From the NCBI GenBank assembly GCA_023422835.1, contig JAFAGI010000019.1, positions 1-64,000 of the forward strand: DNA of 64,000 nt, written 5' to 3'. The notes beneath the pieces were generated by a model, which made no database searches, was not told the origin of the DNA, and saw only the letters and a program-made list of their open reading frames with translations. The translations under genes and the position numbers were made by a program. This document shows, in pieces, positions 43,062 to 52,544 of the stretch. Each line of letters begins with the position of its first letter. The first letter of the stretch is position 1. The DNA is from Bacteroidota bacterium. Its GTDB lineage: Bacteria; Bacteroidota; Bacteroidia; Chitinophagales; Chitinophagaceae.

Positions 43062-43618
43062 GATGAAAGAAATTCATAGATCTCCTTCCAGCAGGTAGTA
43101 TCAAGTGCTATCCACTCTCTGAGCTCTTTTGCAGTATCTGATAATTCATGTGCGCCGAGATTATCGCCGTTGTTGATCCAGATGCCTTTACAGCCGAGGT
43201 TTTTAGCAAGCATTACATCAGTGATCCTGTCGCCGATAACGAATGAATTTTCCATGTCTATTTCAGGATTGTTCATGTAATGCAAAAGCAGGCCAGGATT
43301 GGGCTTGCGGGTATATTCATTATCTTTTTGCCAGGTGCGGTCAAACAATACTTCTTCAAATTCAACACCTTCGTTTTTGAAAGTTTTTATAATAAAATCA
43401 TTTACCTCATTGAATGGCCCTTCAGGAAAATCTTCCGTGCCCAGCCCGTCCTGGTTGCTGATCACCACCAATACATAATCTAATTCAGCAGCAATCTTAG
43501 CCATGTACTGCAAAGCGCCGGGATAAAAAGTAAGCCTGTCGAAAGCATTGATTTTACCGTCCGGTACTTCGTAGATCAATGTGCCGTCCCTATCAATGAA
43601 TAATACCTGTTTAGCCAT
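43046..43618 (-). CDS. hisB: HisB N-terminal domain: histidinol-phosphate phosphatase (HAD)
   Basis: 190 residues. HAD motif [10 protein letters not shown] (about 7-15), motif [10 protein letters not shown] (about 51-58) and motif [13 protein letters not shown] and [14 protein letters not shown] (about 107-140) match the HisB-N class. It hydrolyses histidinol phosphate. The C terminus [12 protein letters not shown] ends at the A10 run with TAG at 43046, where Bacteroidota bifunctional HisB proteins continue into the dehydratase domain. As read, the stop separates the two activities; the frames overlap. The -7-like TATATTTG lies at 43642-43649. No other his genes are in the window. Confidence 0.92.
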   Translation of the reverse strand: MAKQVLFIDRDGTLIYEVPDGKINAFDRLTFYPGALQYMAKIAAELDYVLVVISNQDGLGTEDFPEGPFNEVNDFIIKTFKNEGVEFEEVLFDRTWQKDNEYTRKPNPGLLLHYMNNPEIDMENSFVIGDRITDVMLAKNLGCKGIWINNGDNLGAHELSDTAKELREWIALDTTCWKEIYEFLSSKKKQ

Positions 43619-43641
43619 AGTAGTTTAAATTATTTTGTAAA

Positions 43642-43649
43642 CAAATATA
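43642..43649 (-). promoter_or_regulatory. -7 element of hisB
   Basis: TATATTTG on the minus strand matches TAnnTTTG, 24 bases before the hisB start. The -33 region (GTTC at the ideal distance) is weak. Confidence 0.4.
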
Positions 43650-43898
43650 TTTAAAAATATGGATTGCGGAACAGCTTAGGTATAAACTTTAGTTTTGAGC
43701 TGCGTTTGCACCATGTTTGCATGATCTAAGCAACCGGAGAAAGCGCGATGGTAAATTAAAAACCATCTCTAAAGCAGCGTACGCTATACTGTGCCGGCAA
43801 CAAAAAGTCACTTCAGAATACCCTGCGGGCTGTAATCAGAAATTATTCGGTGAGATAATCTGGTGGCAACACTGAGAATAAACAATCAGGGTTTTGGC

Positions 43899-44579
43899 TT
43901 ATATCTGCCACTCATTGTGTACAACGGCAATAAGGTAGTATTGCCCTTCTCTTTCATTAAAAATCAGGCGAAGATTTTTCCAGTCGAATTCACTCTCCCC
44001 TGCTTTGGGCTTTTTGTAGTAATCAACGAATGTCTTGCCCGGAAACTTTTGCAGGCTGTTGTCTACGCCATTCGATTTTCTAAAAAGAGATTTATTGGCT
44101 TCCACGCTTGTAAGCATCAGGAAATCAGCATCATAAACGTATTCATTAATGTATTCCTTAAACGAGAGATTAATAGGGTCACCGCTGCCATCAGCATAGC
44201 CCCAGATACGCTTGGTGTTTGACTTACCGAATTTAACAACTTCATCTTTGGTAAAATGATTTTGCCTGGAATTTTCAATAAAGGAGTAAGGCGCAAAAAC
44301 AACACCCAAAACCGGATCTACATAGGAAGCCAGTTTATCAAAGTTCTTCTGCTCCAAAGTTTCTAAAACAGCATTTGAAAAACTGATGATCGAATTCTCC
44401 CTGTTGACCGTTAACTGCCCCGAATCTTTCAATAGGGTATCTGTGTTAACAGCTCTCATAGTATCTTTCAGCAAAGCATCCGTGTTTATGGTATCTTTTT
44501 CGGCTTGTGCGTCTTCTCGGTTCCGGCAGGAAGAAAAAGTAATCATTACAATCCCGACGCAAATAATTACACGTTTCAT
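43899..44579 (-). CDS. Hypothetical lipoprotein
   Basis: 226 residues with a lipobox FSSC (Cys18). The region 19-60 is an Asp/Thr-rich linker with two repeats of a NTDALLKDT / NTDTLLKDS type. The C-terminal about 160 residues form a compact, probably NTF2-like or similar alpha+beta domain (FSNAVLETLEQKNFDKLASY ... FAPYSF ... FVDYYKKP ... LRLIFNEREGQYYLIAVVHN) that I cannot assign firmly. A 3' Glu-Trp-Gln end is present and the frame is intact. It stands alone, with two palindromic repeats directly upstream of its ATG. Confidence 0.7.
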   Translation of the reverse strand: MKRVIICVGIVMITFSSCRNREDAQAEKDTINTDALLKDTMRAVNTDTLLKDSGQLTVNRENSIISFSNAVLETLEQKNFDKLASYVDPVLGVVFAPYSFIENSRQNHFTKDEVVKFGKSNTKRIWGYADGSGDPINLSFKEYINEYVYDADFLMLTSVEANKSLFRKSNGVDNSLQKFPGKTFVDYYKKPKAGESEFDWKNLRLIFNEREGQYYLIAVVHNEWQI

Positions 44580-44600
44580 GCGTATATTTTAATTTTTTCT

Positions 44601-44672
44601 TTATGGTCACATGGGTTAGCCTTCATTCATTCGGGGTTGGCATACACCTTTGCTTATAGCTATTTCATGTAA
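44601..44672 (+). repeat. Intergenic palindrome, copy G
   Basis: GGTCACATGGGTTAGCC at the left, TTCGGGGTTGGCAT in the core, ATAGCTATTTCATGTA at the right. It ends 22 bases from the start codon of the orphan lipoprotein. Confidence 0.8.
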
Positions 44673-44692
44673 TTTTGAGTATGCGGCTTTGC

Positions 44693-44770
44693 GGCTGTTT
44701 TTAATAGTCACATGGAATAGCATTTATTCATCCGCGGTTGTATGCAACTTTGCTTATGGCTATTTCATTT
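44693..44770 (+). repeat. Intergenic palindrome, copy H
   Basis: GGCTGTTTTTAATAGTCACATGG, then AATAGC, ATCCGCGGTTGTATGC in the core and GGCTATTTCATTTT at the right. It is head-to-tail with copy G and shares the GGCTGTTTTTAAT lead-in with copy F. Confidence 0.8.
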
Positions 44771-44875
44771 TATACATTTCGCAACAAAAGTAAATGAATT
44801 TAGCAAGTTTTCTTTCCTGCTAAATTTATATAACAATCTTATAATATTATTTAACAAATTTCTGCCTTGTTTATA

Positions 44876-46636
44876 TCAATCCTCAACTTGTTTTGCAGTC
44901 AAATAGTAACGCTTTTCTATACTATCTTTTTCAAAAAAATTCTTTTCCGCTGCTCCTTTAAGCCTGTAAGTTTGCCATGTAGTAAGCGGTTTCAGGCTAA
45001 TGGACTGCGAATCGTTTGCTAATACCAGCGGCATATCAAAATCTTTCACGCAATTGCCATACCTGTAAAAGACTTCCTTTTTATCAGGAGAAAAATAATA
45101 TTCAAATACCGGGATCTGGGTAGTCGTAAGGTATTGCTCAAAAGTCTTGTCGAAGTTGATGCCGGTAAATTCATTGATGTACTGCTGCACCTGCCGGTTG
45201 CTTACTGCTGTATGATAAAAATCTTTGTTTAGCGACCGCAATAATCCCCTAAAACGCGCGTCATTATTTATCCCCAGCCTTATATTGTTCACCATGTTTG
45301 CGCCTTTATAATACATATCCCCACTACCCGCTCTATTCATACCATACTGCCCTATGATTGGTTTATCGTTCAGAATGTTTCCCCTGATACCGTAAACATA
45401 TTCGGCAGCAGCAGCCGCACCAAAATGGTCCTCTACGAACAATACCTCGCTGTAGTTGGTAAAGCTTTCATGTATCCACATGTCTGCAATATCCGAAGCG
45501 GTAATGCTGTTGCCAAACCACTCATGGCCGCTTTCATGTACAATAATAAAATCAAACTTCAACCCGGAGCTTGAATTGGATATGTCATTTCCTCTGTAGC
45601 CATTAAGATAATTGTTTCCATAGGCAATAGCACTCTGATGTTCCATGCCGAGGTGCGGTGATTCTACAAGCTGGTAGCCATCTTCATAAAAAGGATACGG
45701 GCCAAACCATTTTTCAAAAGATGCCAGGGTTCTCATTACATCAGGAAGCGCGTGCGACCGCATTCTGTCCACGTTATAATCCAATGACCATAAAGTCACA
45801 TCCAGGTTGCCTTTCTCGCCTCTGTACACATGTTTCTGTGCAATGTATTTTCCTATGGAAGGAATAATGTTGTACGAATTAATAGGACTTTTTACCTCCC
45901 ATTTATAGCTTGCCAGATTATTGTTCAACGTTTTTTTCTCAACCAGCCTGCCGTTAGCAACTGCCGAAAGCGTATCAGGTACAATCATTGTTAGCGAAGC
46001 GCCTTCATCTGGCTTATCACTTTGGTGATCTTTGCATGGAAACCAGGCAGATGCTCCTAAACCCTGGCAGGCAACAGAAACCCAGGGCCTGCCGAGGCTG
46101 TCTTTTTCCCAGATAAACCCACCCTGCCACGGCGGCCTCACCGCTTCTTTAGGTTTGCCACCGAAATACACGGTTAGCTTATATTTCTTGTTTTTAACCT
46201 GTTTGGGCATTATTACATAGAAAAGGTTTTCATCGCGTTTGGCTACATTGAGTTTGATAAAACCGTTTAAAATAATGCTGTCAATAAGCATGGGTTTCTG
46301 CAGGTCTATCTGCATAAAAGTTATTCCATCGTCCAATACTTTGTAAATAATATCTGTTTTTCCTTTGATGGATTTATTATTATAATCCGGCTGAAACGTA
46401 ATGTCGTAGCGCATTACATCCCACCATGCCCGCTCTCTTGTAATGCTTCCGCGCAAAGAGTCTCCACGTGAATCTGAATAAGCAGTATTTCTAAATTGTG
46501 CTTCCGAAGAAATTACAAATGCAGTAAAAATATAGAGTAAGAATATTTTTTTCCTACTTAAATCTTTCAATATTTTAAATGTTTCGATATACATTCCCGG
46601 CAATAGCCTTCGTGATGAGAAAAATTTATCAGCCAT
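44876..46636 (-). CDS. M1-family zinc metallopeptidase (aminopeptidase N-like)
   Basis: 586 residues. The zinc site HESGHEW is at 367-373 with the third ligand Glu390 (WIHESFTNYSE), and the exopeptidase substrate motif GMEHQ at 330-334 replaces GAMEN. The beta-sandwich N-terminal domain occupies about 70-260. A hydrophobic stretch (about 30-45, ending SSEAQ) is a signal peptide, so the protein is exported. The ATG at 46636 puts 29 residues before it; Met15 (46594) is an alternative start. The large C-terminal domains of ERAP-type enzymes are absent, giving the short form common in this phylum. It stands alone. Confidence 0.94.
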   Translation of the reverse strand: MADKFFSSRRLLPGMYIETFKILKDLSRKKIFLLYIFTAFVISSEAQFRNTAYSDSRGDSLRGSITRERAWWDVMRYDITFQPDYNNKSIKGKTDIIYKVLDDGITFMQIDLQKPMLIDSIILNGFIKLNVAKRDENLFYVIMPKQVKNKKYKLTVYFGGKPKEAVRPPWQGGFIWEKDSLGRPWVSVACQGLGASAWFPCKDHQSDKPDEGASLTMIVPDTLSAVANGRLVEKKTLNNNLASYKWEVKSPINSYNIIPSIGKYIAQKHVYRGEKGNLDVTLWSLDYNVDRMRSHALPDVMRTLASFEKWFGPYPFYEDGYQLVESPHLGMEHQSAIAYGNNYLNGYRGNDISNSSSGLKFDFIIVHESGHEWFGNSITASDIADMWIHESFTNYSEVLFVEDHFGAAAAAEYVYGIRGNILNDKPIIGQYGMNRAGSGDMYYKGANMVNNIRLGINNDARFRGLLRSLNKDFYHTAVSNRQVQQYINEFTGINFDKTFEQYLTTTQIPVFEYYFSPDKKEVFYRYGNCVKDFDMPLVLANDSQSISLKPLTTWQTYRLKGAAEKNFFEKDSIEKRYYLTAKQVED

Positions 46637-46801
46637 CGTTCAACGTGTATTTTTATTTATTTTAATTTCTCCCTGAGATTTTTCCGGGAGTAGTTCAGGA
46701 TAATCATGCATGGTTTGTACAGCATCCTTACAACTATTCATTACCTGTCATCCTAAATAAAATTTCAAAAACATTTTTTAAATGTACATTATTTTAGATA
46801 T

Positions 46802-48442
46802 TTGATTATGTACCGCACCCAAAATATAACGTATCTTTTTACAGCTCTGGTAATCCTGCTTTCGAATGTAAGCTGTAAAAACCAGCCAACCGATGATAGC
46901 CAAGTGTTTTATTACAATGAATCCAGCGGCGTACAAACGCTGGATCCTGCATTTGCCAGGAGCCAGTCTGTAATGTGGACGGTACACCAGCTCTATAATA
47001 CCCTTGTAGAAATAGATTCAAATTTAAACATTGTGCCGGGTATTGCCAAACGCTGGAACATAAGCCCCGACAGGCTTGTATACACTTTTTACCTGCGAGA
47101 CAGTATTTATTTTCATGACAACGATGCCTTCCCGAATGGCAGGGGCAGAAAACTTACTGCATCAGATGTTGCCTACAGCCTCAATAGGATCATTGACCCG
47201 GCCACAGCAAGTCCGGGAGCATGGATATTCAATGAAAGAATAAATAAAGACGGGTTCAGGGCTGTTAACGATACTATTTTTGAACTCCATTTGTCCAGGC
47301 CTTTCCATCCCATCCTTGGTATCCTGAGTATGCAGTATTGTTCTATAGTGCCGAAAGAAGCAGTAGAAAAATACGGCAAGGACTTTCGCAAACATCCCTG
47401 TGGAACTGGCCCGTTTAGGCTCAGGTACTGGGACGAAGGCCAGGCCATGGTTCTAGAGAAAAACACGAATTACTGGGAGTACGATTCCTCAGGCAAAAGG
47501 TTGCCCTACCTGAAAGCGATTTCCATCAGCTACAACACCAATAAAGCCACAGAATTTTTATTATTAAGACAAAATAAGCTCAGCTTCATCAATGATGTGG
47601 ATGCTGCATTTAAAGATGAAGTAATCTCCAAAAAAGGAGAACTGCGCGATGAATGGAAAGATAAATTTGTGCTGAAGAAAGGGCCTTTTATGAACGTGGA
47701 ATACTACGGCATACTGGTAGATGAAAACAACCCGCTGGTAAAAAATTCGCCGTTAAAAATAAAAAAAATACGGCAGGCAATCAATTATGGTATAGACAGG
47801 AAAAAATTTATGCTTTACCTGAGAAACTCGTTGGGAATGGCTGCCGAAGCGGGCTTTGTACCAAGAGGCCTCCCCTCTGAAAATACAGAATTTGTAAAAG
47901 GATACAACTATGATCCTGCAAAAGCGCTGCAATTACTGAAAGAGGCAGGTTTTCCGAAAGGGAAGAATCTGCCGGTGATAAAACTGATATCCGTACCCAT
48001 GTACGCAGATATCGGTTCTTTTGTAGCAAGGGAGCTGGAAAACATCGGCATAAAATTACAACTGGAAGTATTACAGAAAAGCGTGCTCATGGAACAGACT
48101 GCTAAATCCCAGGCTGCTTTCTTCCGCGGCAGTTGGATTGCAGATTACCCCGATGCGGAAAATTACCTGGCTGTTTTCTACAGCAAGAATCCTGCACCCC
48201 CCAACTATACAAGATACAATAGCGCTGCTTATGACCGGCTTTACGAAGAGGCCATCCGGGAAACCAATGACAGCCTGCGTTATAATCTTTACAGGAAAAT
48301 GGATCAGATGATCATGAATGATGCGCCGATTGTACCGCTGTTTTATGACGAAGTGATACGGCTGGTACAACCAAAGGTTAAAAACTTTTATTCCGACCCG
48401 ATGAACATGCTCGAGCTTAGGCGTGTTTACATGGAAGAATGA
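46802..48442 (+). CDS. ABC-transporter substrate-binding lipoprotein (peptide/nickel type, family 5)
   Basis: 546 residues. A signal peptide ends in a lipobox (LLSNVSC, about Cys22). The body is an SBP family 5 protein: LDPAFARSQSVMWTVHQLYN (about 40-59), VPGIAKRWNISPDRLVYTFYLRDSIYFHD (split signature, about 78-106), IRQAINYGIDRKKFM (about 322-336) and the C-terminal APIVPLFYDEVI. It would bind oligopeptides or similar ligands. No permease or ATPase gene is adjacent, so it works with a transporter elsewhere. The start may be Met3. Confidence 0.93.
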   Translation: MIMYRTQNITYLFTALVILLSNVSCKNQPTDDSQVFYYNESSGVQTLDPAFARSQSVMWTVHQLYNTLVEIDSNLNIVPGIAKRWNISPDRLVYTFYLRDSIYFHDNDAFPNGRGRKLTASDVAYSLNRIIDPATASPGAWIFNERINKDGFRAVNDTIFELHLSRPFHPILGILSMQYCSIVPKEAVEKYGKDFRKHPCGTGPFRLRYWDEGQAMVLEKNTNYWEYDSSGKRLPYLKAISISYNTNKATEFLLLRQNKLSFINDVDAAFKDEVISKKGELRDEWKDKFVLKKGPFMNVEYYGILVDENNPLVKNSPLKIKKIRQAINYGIDRKKFMLYLRNSLGMAAEAGFVPRGLPSENTEFVKGYNYDPAKALQLLKEAGFPKGKNLPVIKLISVPMYADIGSFVARELENIGIKLQLEVLQKSVLMEQTAKSQAAFFRGSWIADYPDAENYLAVFYSKNPAPPNYTRYNSAAYDRLYEEAIRETNDSLRYNLYRKMDQMIMNDAPIVPLFYDEVIRLVQPKVKNFYSDPMNMLELRRVYMEE

Positions 48443-48590
48443 TGGCTGTTCCGGGGAAACTGCGAAAAATCATATTGCTGTATTAGTTGAGGACTGATTG
48501 TTGAGTGCTTTCTGCCCGCCTTTTTTCTTCTTTTACAGATTATGCAGTGTGAGGGTGCTTCATTTGACACGATTTTAGTTTATATCAAAG

Positions 48591-49175
48591 CTACTGCTGC
48601 ACCGCCTTCTTTCTTCTTTTGATCATTTTATGGATAATAAAAATAAATAGCAGGATAAATACCGCGCCCATAGCAACCGGTATTACAATAGCCAGCACAG
48701 AACCACCGATTGCTGCTGCATTTTCACCGGTAGACACCACTGCATTGCCGGTTGTAAGGGTGGCCTTGCTGGAAAACAAACGCGTGAGAACCGTGCCGGA
48801 CTGCACTATGCCCGCACTGCCGCCACCTACAATCAGGCCAAGTATCCAGCGCCAGATTTCATTATCAACAGGTACGATAGAGGTAGTAAGTAAAGCGCCC
48901 GCTATCATAGCCAGTGGCGATGCTAGGGTATCCAGAAAATTATCAACAACAGGGATATAATATGCCAGAATCTCTGCTACCGACGCTGAACCAAAAGCTA
49001 TAATAGCCGGCCAGGTAGACAGCCATGCGAAGTTTCCTGAGAAATTTCCGACAAACGGCAACACATTAAAATGCCCTGCTAGAGAAGCTGCAAGCAATGG
49101 CACAAAAACCCTGAAACCGCAGCAGGCGCTAAGCCCGATGCCCAAAAATAAAGCCGTGATCAGTTCTGTACTCAT
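48591..49175 (-). CDS. DUF4126-type membrane protein
   Basis: 194 residues with about five membrane helices (about 7-30, 38-57, 85-105, 112-130, 165-185). The conserved start IGLSACCGFRVFVPLLAASL and the Gly-rich loops agree with DUF4126. The C-terminal tail is Lys/Arg-rich (MIKRRKKAVQQ), so it faces the cytoplasm. Function unknown. It follows the helicase-nuclease gene on the same strand by 37 bases; the link is probably only shared transcription. Confidence 0.82.
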   Translation of the reverse strand: MSTELITALFLGIGLSACCGFRVFVPLLAASLAGHFNVLPFVGNFSGNFAWLSTWPAIIAFGSASVAEILAYYIPVVDNFLDTLASPLAMIAGALLTTSIVPVDNEIWRWILGLIVGGGSAGIVQSGTVLTRLFSSKATLTTGNAVVSTGENAAAIGGSVLAIVIPVAMGAVFILLFIFIIHKMIKRRKKAVQQ

Positions 49176-49212
49176 GTTTTTATTTTAATGAATACAAATT
49201 TAATTCCACAAA

Positions 49213-52200
49213 TCATGCTTCTTGCTCAGCCTGGGTATTGTGCAATGCCACAAATAAATTATTGTCTTTTACAAAATTGCAATAAGCACAGTCAGCTTTG
49301 CCGCAGCCTTTGTAGAAATCCCTTTGCTGTATTTTTTGCCAGGTATCTTTGATCTGGGCCGTAACAAAAGCCACATCTTCCGGTGATACCACTATTTTCT
49401 TTTTATTGTATTGTTTCTTAGTATCCGGTTCTATAAAATCAAATTCTGCACTCACGGCATGCCAGTCCTTTATACGGTCATTGTCCATGAGTATCTTATA
49501 AAACACAGCCTGGCGCCAGTAATCGCCGCCTAAGGGCGCTTTCTCATCAGGGGCTTTTAATTTTTTCAGCGCATTTTCAAATTTACCCGTTTTGTAATCC
49601 ACAACATTTACTTCTTTACCGCTAAACTCCAGCTTATCCAGCTTTCCTTTAATGGGAATGCCGTTGACGGTTACGTTCTTCACCGTACGCTCTACCACCA
49701 CTACTTTATTCCACTCATCGATATATTTTTCATAGTAATTGCCAAGGATCTCTTCACCGTACTCCAGCCGTCTTTTGTAGCTTTCTTCGGTAAAGCTTTC
49801 CCGGTGCCTGTGCAGGTACCATTTAAAATCATCAATAAAGGTATGCTTTGCAGGAAAGATATTATCATTGTCTTTCATTCTTTCAAAAAGGCGCTGCAAG
49901 GCAAAGTGCACGGCAGATCCGAATTCCGTAGCCTCATTCTTGGCAGAGGGTATGCGCAACAAATTATTATAATAAAATTTCAGCGGGCAATCCAGGTAGT
50001 TATTCAACGCCGTCACATTCATTACAAACTTTTCCAGCAGCCTGTCCATAAGATCAGCTTCTGAATTTTCAATTTCCGGCGCTTTATTTTCCAACAGTTG
50101 CAGCGCCTGGAATTCAGCAACCACGCTATCATCCAATACCTGCGTCACTGGTTTAATATCTGCTGCCTGCAGCATCTCAGCAATAAACATGGAAGCTTCC
50201 AGGGCTTTGCCTTCATGGTTACATGCACTGTAGCTGATCTGCAGGCCACGCTCTGCCCGGGTAACGGCTACATAGAACAGTCGCCTTAATTCTTCAATGT
50301 CCCTGTCCTTATCAGAATTTACGGTAATAGAATCATAGAGATTGCCGGGTAAGGCGTATCCCAAGCCTATCTTTCTTTTCTTTTCCCAAAAGTTAGCATT
50401 GCACCCTGCAAAGAATACATATTCAAATTCCAGGCCTTTAGAACCGTGTGCAGTCATCAGGTTTACGCCTTTGTCTGTGCCGGTAATGTTTACCAGCGGC
50501 AGCGGTATGTTTTCTGCCTGCATCAGGTCTAAACGTACAATAAAATCTTTCAGGGTCATCATAGGCGCGCGCCTGGTTTCTTCTTTCAGGAAATCGAAGA
50601 GTGCAGTAAGAACCTGTAATAATTTTACTTTACGCTCGCTCTGCAATACGTACTGCATGATGCCGGTATTGTTGAGCACATGCTCAAACAGGGTTAGCAA
50701 TGTTACGTTCGGCACATCTGAGATGAGCTTTTCGATGGCGTCACTTGCTCTTGCAACGTTTTTATTGGTATCGGTGTCAAATAAGGTGGCTTTATTTTTT
50801 ACAGATCTGTCGTGGATCTCCCTGCGCAGGGAAGTAGCATTGACAGTAAACTTTTTATCGGCCACTTCCACGGCAAGTTTTGCAATTTCTATAGCCGGTA
50901 TAGAAAACCAATCATGATGCAGTATTTCAAAAAGCATAGCATCGCCGCCGTAGGGCGTATCCATTTCAGCATCCAGGTATCTCAATAACAACAATATCTT
51001 TTTTGCAAACGGATCGTGAAATAAGTTTACGCTGCGCTTGGTATAGTAAGGTATTTGCTTCACCTGCAGGTAGCGGGCTAGCTCCTCTCCGTATTTATTC
51101 TCTTTATAAATAATTCCTATTCTGCCGGGCTCAATGCCTTGCTGTATCAGGCTTTCCGCCTTGAGTGCGATTGCCATCATCTCGTGTGCCGGGCACGCAT
51201 ATTCAAACACTTCAGGCAAAGAAGTAATGTTCTTTACCTTTTCATTGGACGATATAAGTTGCTTGGAAATATCGGGAAGTTGCACCGTTAACCGTTCGCG
51301 ATTGTTGTTGATCAGCTGCATAGACGTATCCAGTATGGGCTGAGATGAACGGTAATTGTTGGTGAGCATGATGGTTAGCAGGTCATTGGTATAATGGTTG
51401 GCAAACTCTATCATGTTCTCTACGTTGGCGCCCTGGAAGCGGTATATACTCTGGTCGTCATCGCCTACCACAAATACATTTGGTTTATCCCAAAAACTAA
51501 TCAGGAGCTTTACCAGGCGGTTTTGTGCACCGCTGGTATCCTGGTATTCATCTACCAGTATGTATTGATATTGCTCCTGGTATTTTCGAAGTAATAAATT
51601 GTTTTCTTCAAAAGCTTTGATCACCCAATTGATCATATCATCAAAATCATACCGGTTTCTTCTGTGCATCAGCGCCTGGTAGTTATCAAATTCGCCTACT
51701 GCTGCCCGCAGTTTCTCCATCTTGTCTATCTTTTCCTGCATTGCAGGCCTGGGATCACCTTTTTTGTAATTGGTGGTAGTACGTTGATATTTATAAGCTT
51801 TAAAATGGCTGCTACCTTCTTCGCAGTCACGTATCTCGCACAGGAATTTATCTATTTTTTCTATGAGAAAATCCGGTGTCCAGCCTTCCCGCTTCATGGT
51901 ACTGAACAGGTTGCTCAGCGGCATCATCTCATAATATACATCTCCGCGATAGCGCTTTAAAGGATGTCCTTTCGGAAATGCATCTATCAGTTCTTTCAGG
52001 TATTCAATCTTCTCCAGGTCTGAAACAGGATCAAGCGCATTTTTTTCAAAAACAGAAAGATTATCCTGGATAATATCGTTGCAGAAAGCATGAAAGGTGG
52101 CTATATGCACCCTGTAAGCATCTGAGCCTATAAAAGATTGCAGCCTTTTGCGCATGGCCACAACGCCTGCATCTGTATAAGTAAGGCAAAGGATATTATC

Positions 52201-52386
52201 GGGCTGGGCATCTGTTGTCAATAATATTTTTCCTATGCGTGCTGAAAGTATTTGCGTTTTGCCTGTTCCCGGGCCTGCTATCACCATTACAGGGCCTTCT
52301 ATGGTATCAACGGCTTTCTTCTGGGCTTCGTTCAAGCCTTCATATATTGTTTGGAAACGTTTTTCCTGTTCTTGTTTCGTAAGCAT
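49213..52386 (-). CDS. UvrD/PcrA-type helicase fused to an Fe-S PD-(D/E)XK nuclease
   Basis: 1057 residues. The N-terminal superfamily 1A helicase has Walker A GPGTGKT (38-44), Walker B ILVDEYQDTS (about 275-284), VFVVGDDDQSIYRFQGA (about 304-320), NNYRS and MTAHGSKGLEFEYVF (about 660-674). The C-terminal part (about 800-1057) is a RecB-type nuclease: His in GSAVHFALQ, Asp in IKGKLDKLE, DYK in VVDYKTGK and Gln in YWRQAVFYK. Cysteines in LDCPLKFYY and CGKADCAYC form the AddB/Cas4-like Fe-S cluster set. The single chain looks like an AdnAB/AddAB-type end-resection enzyme. The partner subunit is not in the window. Confidence 0.92.
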   Translation of the reverse strand: MLTKQEQEKRFQTIYEGLNEAQKKAVDTIEGPVMVIAGPGTGKTQILSARIGKILLTTDAQPDNILCLTYTDAGVVAMRKRLQSFIGSDAYRVHIATFHAFCNDIIQDNLSVFEKNALDPVSDLEKIEYLKELIDAFPKGHPLKRYRGDVYYEMMPLSNLFSTMKREGWTPDFLIEKIDKFLCEIRDCEEGSSHFKAYKYQRTTTNYKKGDPRPAMQEKIDKMEKLRAAVGEFDNYQALMHRRNRYDFDDMINWVIKAFEENNLLLRKYQEQYQYILVDEYQDTSGAQNRLVKLLISFWDKPNVFVVGDDDQSIYRFQGANVENMIEFANHYTNDLLTIMLTNNYRSSQPILDTSMQLINNNRERLTVQLPDISKQLISSNEKVKNITSLPEVFEYACPAHEMMAIALKAESLIQQGIEPGRIGIIYKENKYGEELARYLQVKQIPYYTKRSVNLFHDPFAKKILLLLRYLDAEMDTPYGGDAMLFEILHHDWFSIPAIEIAKLAVEVADKKFTVNATSLRREIHDRSVKNKATLFDTDTNKNVARASDAIEKLISDVPNVTLLTLFEHVLNNTGIMQYVLQSERKVKLLQVLTALFDFLKEETRRAPMMTLKDFIVRLDLMQAENIPLPLVNITGTDKGVNLMTAHGSKGLEFEYVFFAGCNANFWEKKRKIGLGYALPGNLYDSITVNSDKDRDIEELRRLFYVAVTRAERGLQISYSACNHEGKALEASMFIAEMLQAADIKPVTQVLDDSVVAEFQALQLLENKAPEIENSEADLMDRLLEKFVMNVTALNNYLDCPLKFYYNNLLRIPSAKNEATEFGSAVHFALQRLFERMKDNDNIFPAKHTFIDDFKWYLHRHRESFTEESYKRRLEYGEEILGNYYEKYIDEWNKVVVVERTVKNVTVNGIPIKGKLDKLEFSGKEVNVVDYKTGKFENALKKLKAPDEKAPLGGDYWRQAVFYKILMDNDRIKDWHAVSAEFDFIEPDTKKQYNKKKIVVSPEDVAFVTAQIKDTWQKIQQRDFYKGCGKADCAYCNFVKDNNLFVALHNTQAEQEA

Positions 52387-52491
52387 ATCTGAGTTTTGAA
52401 ATATGGCTTAAAGTTAATCAAAAACAAGCTGATTATATGAATATATCTAACCAAAAAAACAGGGCGTGTGCATACATCTCACACAGCCGCA

Positions 52492-52523
52492 ATAAAAAAG
52501 CCGCTCAAAAATTGAACGGCTTC
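52492..52523 (-). terminator. Terminator of the S6/S18/L9 operon
   Basis: On the minus strand AAGCCGTTCAA / TTGAGCGGCTT form a stem followed by a T6 run, 20 bases after the rplI stop. Confidence 0.9.
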
Positions 52524-52544
52524 AATATGCTTTAAAAGTACCGG

